Shown here piece after piece: positions 6,091-10,917 of a DNA stretch of 10,917 nt. The stretch is from Lachnospiraceae bacterium (lineage in GTDB: Bacteria; Bacillota; Clostridia; Lachnospirales; Lachnospiraceae), in contig VSNR01000147.1 in the NCBI GenBank assembly GCA_009774345.1, positions 1-10,917 of the forward strand. Direction: 5' to 3'. Made by a program: the position numbers and the translations under genes. Position 1 is the first letter of the stretch; each line of letters starts with the position of its first letter. Below the pieces are notes generated by a model. The model ran no database searches. It saw only the letters and a program-made list of their open reading frames with translations, and was not told where the DNA came from.

Positions 6091-8256
6091 CTACATACTA
6101 ACGCGTTCTGCGATCTCTGCCATCTTTGCATCATTGAGCCTGGTATCGCCATGTACGCGCGAGTACGACAGATACCCATTCATGCGGTCGATCTTCGTCA
6201 GGTTCTTGCTGCCGCACTTGGGACACACATCCATCTCCAGCTCCTGATGGCCGCAGTCGTCACAGTATGCCAGAGACAGATTGACCCCTTCATAAAAGCC
6301 CATCTCCATCGCACGCCTGACAAGCGTCTTTATCGCAGATATATTATAATCAATCGGATATTTCACATACTGGATCTTGCCGCCGTTCGACAATTCCCAG
6401 AACCGGTATTCCAAATCCTGCTTCTCAATCGGTGTAATATTTTCTGTCACATGACAGTGGAAGCTGTTGCTGACATACTCCCTGTCAGAAACGCCCTCCA
6501 CGATGCCATACTGCGCGCGGAACTGCTTGACCTGCAACCCGCAGAGATTCTCCGCAGGCGTGCCGTAAATGGCATACAGATTGCCGTCCTCTTCCTTAAA
6601 ACGATTGACTTCTTTATTGATATACTCAAGAACTTCAACCGCAAACGCGCCATCTTCCACCAATGATTTGCCGTTATACAGCATTTGCAGTTCATTGAAT
6701 GCCGTGATGCCAAAGGACGCCGTCGCATATTTTAACAGCGGCTTGATCTTGTCCGAAAGTTTGAGATGTCCGCCCAAAAATCCGCCCTCACAGTACGCTA
6801 AAGGATTGGTCGAAGCGCGCATGTTTCCTAAATACGCATACGTCCTGATATGGAGCTGCCGTATTAAATTCAAATAATAATCCAGCACCTCATAAAAGTC
6901 TCTGCTCTCCTGCCTTGCCTTCGCGAGGATCATCGGCAGATGCAGCGACACGGCGCCGACATTAAACCGTCCAACAAACACAGGCACATCCTTGTCATCT
7001 GCCGGGTGCATACCGCCCCGCTCATACCACGGTGAGAGGAACGCGCGGCACCCCATCGGCGAGATCACTTTGCCGTACTGCTTGTACATGCTGGCGATAT
7101 ACCCCTTTCCTGTGAGACTCAGCCAGTCAGGATACATTGTTTTCGCAGAACACTTCACCCCCGCCTCAAACACATCCTCAAGCGGTTTCCCTTCTCCATG
7201 GAGATTTTCATCATACAAAAATACAATCTTTGGAAACAGCACCGGTTTCTTGCAGTCCTTTTTCCCCTGCCCTTTCCGTCTGACATTTAACATCTGTATT
7301 GTCGCCATCTTGGCAAAACGCTCTGTCCCGATTCCGGCTGTCACAGTGATAAAGGGATAGTCCCCGCGGCTGCTCGCCACCGTATTAAACTTGTACTCCC
7401 AGCCCTGAAATCCCTGCTCAAACTCCCGCTCCACGTCAGCGATCGCCACTTCCTCTGCCTTTTTCTGGTCTATGCCAAGCCCGACATACTTCTCAACCGC
7501 CGACTGATACGTCTTTTCCGCATAGGGCGCTAAGATTTTGTCCACCTCCGGGACCGTAAAGCCGCCGTACTGCTGGCTTGCTGCACTGAGCACGATATCA
7601 CCGATCACATCAAATGCTACATCCAGTGATTTAGGCTCATTATACCAGATATTTCCCATCTCAAAGCCGCCGGAAAGCACGTGTTCAACGTCAAAAAGAC
7701 AGCAGTTCATTGTATCGCGGCGCGCAGACATATCATGAATGTAGATATATCCATCCCTGCACGCCTGAATCTCCTCTGTTGTGAGGAAAAATTTTTGATA
7801 GAGTTCTTTATTAAACTGGTTAAAAATAAGGCTCCGTTTCGTTGAAACAAGTGCGGAGTCCGTATTCGCATTTTCCTTATCACCGACATACATGATGGAC
7901 TGACTCTTTTTGTACACATCATCCATCATGCGCACAAAATCCTGTTTGTAATTCCTGTAATCCCGATAGCTCTTTGCCACAACAGGTTTCACATCCTCCA
8001 AGGCGCTCTCCACAATATTGTGCATCACCGGAATGGGAATCCTGCTGGTATCCATCTCATCCACCTTGTCTATGACATCCTGACAGATCTGGCGCTTCTC
8101 GGCATCCGTGAACTTGGTGAGTGCACGATAGGCGGATTTCCCTACCGCAGTAATAACCTTCTGCACATTAAATGCTTCCTTGCTGCCGTCCTTTTTGACG
8201 ACGTACACCGTCTTTTTCGGCTGATAAAGCACGCTGTAATCCATTTCCTCGCTCAT
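6091..8256 (-). CDS. nrdD: Anaerobic (class III) ribonucleoside-triphosphate reductase
   Basis: NrdD reduces NTPs to dNTPs with a glycyl radical and thiyl chemistry, normally with formate as reductant, and works only without oxygen. The 721-residue product opens with an ATP-cone regulatory domain (about 15-105, including VKKDGSKEAFNVQKV), so it should sense ATP/dATP. The catalytic barrel follows, with cysteines where the family has its active-site residues: C185/C186 in TMNCCLFDVEH and C403 in PMGCRAFLSP. Near the C-terminus is a zinc site, C665-x2-C668 and C678-x2-C681, then the radical loop RMNGYLSYS with the glycine at 694. The end ERVSM is complete. ATG 8256 is preceded by AAGGGAG (10 bases) and AGGA (5 bases). 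A strong promoter and NrdR-like palindromes lie just upstream. Length and domain order are normal for a class III enzyme. Confidence 0.96.
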   Translation of the reverse strand: MSEEMDYSVLYQPKKTVYVVKKDGSKEAFNVQKVITAVGKSAYRALTKFTDAEKRQICQDVIDKVDEMDTSRIPIPVMHNIVESALEDVKPVVAKSYRDYRNYKQDFVRMMDDVYKKSQSIMYVGDKENANTDSALVSTKRSLIFNQFNKELYQKFFLTTEEIQACRDGYIYIHDMSARRDTMNCCLFDVEHVLSGGFEMGNIWYNEPKSLDVAFDVIGDIVLSAASQQYGGFTVPEVDKILAPYAEKTYQSAVEKYVGLGIDQKKAEEVAIADVEREFEQGFQGWEYKFNTVASSRGDYPFITVTAGIGTERFAKMATIQMLNVRRKGQGKKDCKKPVLFPKIVFLYDENLHGEGKPLEDVFEAGVKCSAKTMYPDWLSLTGKGYIASMYKQYGKVISPMGCRAFLSPWYERGGMHPADDKDVPVFVGRFNVGAVSLHLPMILAKARQESRDFYEVLDYYLNLIRQLHIRTYAYLGNMRASTNPLAYCEGGFLGGHLKLSDKIKPLLKYATASFGITAFNELQMLYNGKSLVEDGAFAVEVLEYINKEVNRFKEEDGNLYAIYGTPAENLCGLQVKQFRAQYGIVEGVSDREYVSNSFHCHVTENITPIEKQDLEYRFWELSNGGKIQYVKYPIDYNISAIKTLVRRAMEMGFYEGVNLSLAYCDDCGHQELEMDVCPKCGSKNLTKIDRMNGYLSYSRVHGDTRLNDAKMAEIAERVSM

Positions 8257-8283
8257 TTCAATCCTACTCCCTTATCCATTTTT

Positions 8284-8350
8284 TCTTGATATATAGTATG
8301 TGTTATTTAATCACTATACTATATATAGTGTTTGAATACTAGTATAGTGC
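8284..8350 (-). promoter_or_regulatory. NrdR-box-like operator cluster upstream of nrdD
   Basis: The stretch is packed with A+T-rich palindromes. ATACTATATATAGTGT at 8316-8331 contains a perfect 12-base palindrome (8318-8329) and fits the general form of NrdR boxes (ACAC-type ends around TATATA). Its half-site ATATATAGT recurs at 8289-8297, exactly 32 bases away. Tandem NrdR boxes are known to be about three helical turns apart. A third element, AATACTAGTATAGTGC at 8335-8350, contains a perfect 10-base palindrome (8336-8345) and overlaps the -10 hexamer. The positions, on and just after the -10, fit repression of nrdD when dATP/ATP is high. The palindromes are certain; assignment to NrdR is inference from resemblance and location. 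Confidence 0.6.
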
Positions 8351-8369
8351 AATCATATCAGGTTGTCAA
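8341..8369 (-). promoter_or_regulatory. Strong sigma-A promoter of nrdD
   Basis: On the - strand a perfect -35 TTGACA (8364-8369) is followed after exactly 17 bases by TATACT (8341-8346), a five-of-six match to the -10 consensus. The transcript should begin near 8334, giving a leader of about 78 bases before the nrdD start. The operator palindromes overlap the -10 and the first 50 transcribed bases. The promoter lies 51 bases past the yihY-like stop, so the nrd genes do not depend on read-through. Confidence 0.8.
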
Positions 8370-8420
8370 TCGTTATTGCAGAGAATAAGATATTGTATAT
8401 GTTCTGAGAATTATAAAATC

Positions 8421-9263
8421 TCACCAAATCTGCGAGATATAATCATCCACATACCCATCCACAAGCCACTTGTTGACCAAAGCCCCGCAGAAGAAAATAT
8501 ACATGCAGAAATAGAGCCAGATCATCACGATCACAATACTCGTCAGACTCCCATACATGGAAAAGCCGCCGAAATAGTCAATGTATACAGAGAATCCAAA
8601 AGAGTACAGCGTCCAGAATACAGAAGTCACCACCGCTCCCGGATAATGCTCCCGCCACGGCATATGATTGTTTGGCAGCAGGCTGTACATCGTGCAAAAG
8701 ACCACTGAGATCATCCCTGCCACAAACACATGCCGTATCCCGCCAAAAATGCGCCACAGCCGGGCAGCAATCCCATTGTCAGGAATCAGCCAGCCGGCAA
8801 GCGTATTGCCAAAGACCAGCACACCGGCAGAAAGCAGAATCGCAAGCAGCAGAAAAATCGTGTAAAACGAAGCTTTGAGTCTCAGCAGAAGATACCCTCT
8901 TGTCTCGCCCACCTCATAAATATGATTTAGTCCCCTGATCAGCGCCAGCACGCCCTTAGATGCGGACCACAGCACCACAAGCGCTGAAACTGACAGCAGT
9001 GTCAGATTGTTCCCGTGGTAACTGTCCACAATACTCAGCAGAAAGCTGTAGATCTTCTCCGGGACAACCGCCTGTGATATACTGACCATCTCCTGCCTGC
9101 GCATCATCTCATACGGCAGCATCCCGCTGACAATCAGCACCATCGGTATCACTGACAGGAACAAAAAGAACGCAGCGCCAGAAGCGTAGGTTCCCACCTC
9201 CGCCTCCTGAAAGGTTCTGCGTATCTGCTTTTGTAAGCCATATAATTTTGTGTAGATCGACAT
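8421..9263 (-). CDS. YihY/BrkB (virulence factor BrkB) family membrane protein
   Basis: The 280-residue product is a polytopic inner-membrane protein with six likely transmembrane segments at about 29-49, 89-110, 131-152, 178-197, 208-229 and 240-262. Family hallmarks include FFLFLSVIPM near the first helix, SASKGVLALIRGLNHIY at 100-116 and the final-helix signature YGSLTSIVIVMIWLYF at 237-252. The family was once called ribonuclease BN by mistake; its transport or envelope role is still poorly defined. The start is ATG 9263, because AAGGAG lies 8 bases before it. Two upstream in-frame ATGs at 9296 and 9293 overlap the SpoIID-like stop (as TGATG) and have no ribosome binding site. It begins 29 bases after that stop, so the two genes probably share a transcript. 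Length is typical. I find no convincing terminator after it. Confidence 0.9.
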   Translation of the reverse strand: MSIYTKLYGLQKQIRRTFQEAEVGTYASGAAFFLFLSVIPMVLIVSGMLPYEMMRRQEMVSISQAVVPEKIYSFLLSIVDSYHGNNLTLLSVSALVVLWSASKGVLALIRGLNHIYEVGETRGYLLLRLKASFYTIFLLLAILLSAGVLVFGNTLAGWLIPDNGIAARLWRIFGGIRHVFVAGMISVVFCTMYSLLPNNHMPWREHYPGAVVTSVFWTLYSFGFSVYIDYFGGFSMYGSLTSIVIVMIWLYFCMYIFFCGALVNKWLVDGYVDDYISQIW

Positions 9264-9292
9264 TGGGACAGCTCCTTCTTGCCACGTGTGCA

Positions 9293-10738
9293 TCAATCAG
9301 CTGTTTTGAGCGCATCGACAGCCTTAATCTCTCCATTATAATAATATGCCAATATCTCTGCTGCGGTTAATCCTCTTTCTGCAAGCCCCTTTGCACCATT
9401 TTGGGACATTCCGCAGCCATGCCCATAACCAGCGCCATGTATCATAATCTGTTCTAAAGTATCCCCTTTTTCCCCATTCTTATCATAAATTTTTTCTATG
9501 TAAAAATACGCGCTTGGGAGCAGTTCGCCCATGGTGTAACTGCTGCCATCCTTTCTTGTGATGGTATCCTGCGCACAGCCAAGCGCCTGCCGGATCACAT
9601 GCTGGGTCATCACACTGACTTTAAAATGCTCTGTCTCAATCATGATGCCTGCCACCATGCCGCTCTTTCTGCGGCTCAATATCCTGATGTCGCAAATCCC
9701 CTTCTCCTTTGTCAGCTGGTCAGAGGACAGATACTTCGAGCGGATCCGCACCTTCTGGGGCTGTGTTTTGGATAATGCATAGAGCTTTTGCAGCAAATTT
9801 CTGACAGCATTGTCATCGAGCGTGCGGTTATAGTTCCAGCGGTACCACGCCTCATGGTATTCGACATCCGTCTCATTTCCATTGTCAATATACTGGCGGT
9901 ATGCCTGCTCACCCTCCTCACTGTTTGCTGCGTACAGCTCCTCCCCTGACTCGATCAGATATGCATCTGCTGCCGACGGCGTATCGTTCCACACCGCAGC
10001 GCCTCCATTGTATCCGCTGGAAGTGGAATAATAAAAACTCTCCACAAGCGCTCCTTCATACGTCAGTACTTGATCTCTCGTCTCATCCACAGCACGGACT
10101 GCACTTGGTGTCTCCTCGCAGTTCATATATACCTGAAAGGCTGTGCTGTCGTCCATATGCGCCTCCCACTCAGGATAAGCGTAGCGCTGCTTGTGAAAAT
10201 AGGTGTACGTCCTCGCACTGACCGCCTGTGCCTTCAACGCCTCCTCAGGATAGGAGGAAGGCATCTCACTGGGCACGACACTGTAAAGATATTCTTCCAC
10301 CAGAAGCTCATTGACTACGACAATTCCCTCTGCGGCAGAAAAACACTCCAGTTTTCCCCGATATTGCGCCGAACTGTTTCTTCCGATATTTTTGAGTTGC
10401 AGCCTGCCATTATTTTTTCCTGTAATGCAGATTCGTTGGTCTCCCTCCAATTGATTCTGGGTTAAGACATATTCTGAATGGGCTGGAAATATCGAAATTT
10501 TACCATCTTGGTCAATCTCCATCTCCTCGTTGCACTCAATGACAAGCTCGGTATGATAAATACTTTGATACCCCTGATTCATAATCAGAATGCGCACCTT
10601 ATCATCCGGCGGCAGATCGGTGGTATCCTCCTCTTTGCTCTCAGGTTCGCTCTCTTCCACTTTATCTGCTGTATCCTCCTCGAAATCAGATATATAGGCA
10701 CTGCACCGATACACACCGACTACGATGATGACCCACAC
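9293..10738 (-). CDS. SpoIID/LytB domain protein, membrane-anchored (peptidoglycan lytic transglycosylase-like); start uncertain
   Basis: SpoIID proteins cleave glycan strands during engulfment in sporulation. The product has the family motif VVPSEMP with the candidate catalytic Glu at 158 (numbered from GTG 10738), followed by LKAQAVSARTYTY at 168-180, FYYSTSSGYNGG at 235-246 and the C-terminal signature GHGCGMSQNGAKGLAERG at 439-456. A strongly acidic linker (about 18-46) follows the N-terminal hydrophobic stretch. At 481 residues or more it is longer than classic SpoIID (~340), so it may be a paralogue rather than SpoIID itself. The frame stays open upstream of GTG 10738 to codon 10789 and encodes KKLFIVLV joined to WVIIVVGV, a proper membrane anchor, so the GTG start truncates the anchor. 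The strong GGGGGAGG site (10792-10799) instead precedes an ATG at 10790 in another frame. It sits upstream of the yihY-like gene. Confidence 0.85.
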   Translation of the reverse strand: MWVIIVVGVYRCSAYISDFEEDTADKVEESEPESKEEDTTDLPPDDKVRILIMNQGYQSIYHTELVIECNEEMEIDQDGKISIFPAHSEYVLTQNQLEGDQRICITGKNNGRLQLKNIGRNSSAQYRGKLECFSAAEGIVVVNELLVEEYLYSVVPSEMPSSYPEEALKAQAVSARTYTYFHKQRYAYPEWEAHMDDSTAFQVYMNCEETPSAVRAVDETRDQVLTYEGALVESFYYSTSSGYNGGAAVWNDTPSAADAYLIESGEELYAANSEEGEQAYRQYIDNGNETDVEYHEAWYRWNYNRTLDDNAVRNLLQKLYALSKTQPQKVRIRSKYLSSDQLTKEKGICDIRILSRRKSGMVAGIMIETEHFKVSVMTQHVIRQALGCAQDTITRKDGSSYTMGELLPSAYFYIEKIYDKNGEKGDTLEQIMIHGAGYGHGCGMSQNGAKGLAERGLTAAEILAYYYNGEIKAVDALKTAD

Positions 10739-10800
10739 AAGTACAATGAAAAGCTTCTTTGAAAACCCTTTGATATAGAGTATTTTCCATACCTCCCCCT

Positions 10801-10829
10801 ATTAAAATGTACACCCGAATACACCACAA
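10801..10829 (-). promoter_or_regulatory. Weak candidate promoter of the SpoIID-like gene
   Basis: On the - strand TTGTGG (10824-10829) and TTTAAT (10801-10806) are separated by exactly 17 bases. The -10 matches at five of six positions, the -35 at three. The start point would fall almost inside the ribosome binding site at 10792-10799, giving an extremely short leader. A sporulation sigma factor using a different -10 is equally possible. Confidence 0.25.
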
Positions 10830-10852
10830 AAGCAGCCCGCTAAGGCTGCTTT
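10829..10852. terminator. Hairpin upstream of the SpoIID-like gene, probable terminator of a gene beyond the right edge
   Basis: AAAGCAGCC at 10829-10837 pairs perfectly with GGCTGCTTT at 10844-10852 around a 6-base loop. On the - strand the stem ends in GGCTGCTTTTG, a short T-run typical of a modest intrinsic terminator. On the + strand the run is interrupted (TTTGCTTCATTTG). Outer complementarity between ATACAC at 10819-10824 and GTGTAT at 10862-10867 may extend the fold. It most likely ends a - strand transcript entering from outside the window. Confidence 0.55.
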
Positions 10853-10917
10853 GCTTCATTTGTGTATCCCCGAAACGCCGGCTCCTGTATTTTGACTCCT
10901 AGCCAATGCTAGGTGGG

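Noticed and set aside
6031..6666. 211-residue + strand open frame
   Set aside because: Lies antisense to the 3' part of nrdD, has no ribosome binding site and no recognisable domain; the opposite frame carries all NrdD C-terminal motifs.
8371..8420. Possible terminator between the yihY-like gene and the nrd promoter
   Set aside because: Only short A+T matches are visible and no stem with a U-tract, so read-through into the nrd genes cannot be excluded.
9264..9296. Longer YihY-like start at ATG 9296 or 9293, overlapping the SpoIID-like stop
   Set aside because: No ribosome binding site there, whereas AAGGAG precedes ATG 9263 by 8 bases and the protein aligns with its family from that point.
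10856..10915. Short - strand open frame entering from the right edge, ending at TGA
   Set aside because: About 19 codons with no recognisable family signal; too short to call a partial gene.

Overview
The window looks like chromosome of a spore-forming, strictly anaerobic member of the Clostridia, most probably Lachnospiraceae. The reasons are a class III (oxygen-sensitive) ribonucleotide reductase with its activase, a SpoIID/LytB-type protein, a giant fused 2-hydroxyacyl-CoA dehydratase activase-like protein of a kind common in gut Clostridia, strong GGAGG ribosome binding sites, and moderate-GC genes separated by A+T-rich spacers. This placement is inferred from gene content, not from a database match.

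Layout. Bases 1-213 are an A+T-rich leader with a plausible sigma-A promoter. One very large gene on the + strand (214-4587) encodes a ~1457-residue protein: two BadF/HgdC-type ATPase domains, a four-cysteine linker, a DUF2229-type domain, an HgdB-like cysteine-bearing region and a very basic tail. A hairpin with A6/T6 flanks (4605-4647) can terminate transcription from both sides, because everything to its right is on the - strand and converges on it.

Read on the - strand from right to left: the right edge (10739-10917) has two hairpins and no assignable gene; then a membrane-anchored SpoIID/LytB protein with an ambiguous start (9293-10738, coding potential to 10789); a YihY/BrkB-type membrane protein 29 bases downstream (8421-9263); a strong promoter and NrdR-box-like palindromes (8284-8369); nrdD (6091-8256); a 157-base spacer with two perfect hairpins; nrdG (5322-5933); a dUTPase gene starting at GTG (4849-5301); and a 33-codon ORF with a good ribosome binding site (4713-4814) that looks like the broken 5' end of a larger gene.

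How the genes work together. NrdD reduces ribonucleoside triphosphates to deoxyribonucleoside triphosphates after NrdG installs its glycyl radical. The dUTPase removes dUTP and makes dUMP for thymidylate synthesis. The three genes appear to form one NrdR-regulated dNTP-supply unit. The SpoIID-like and YihY-like genes probably form a separate envelope-related pair, although no clear terminator separates them from the nrd promoter. The large activase-like gene stands alone, with no dehydratase subunit genes beside it. I see no CRISPR array, tRNA, rRNA or intact mobile element. The least explained parts are the operator region before nrdD, the paired hairpins between nrdD and nrdG, the small ORF after dut, and the possible frameshift at the start of the SpoIID-like gene.
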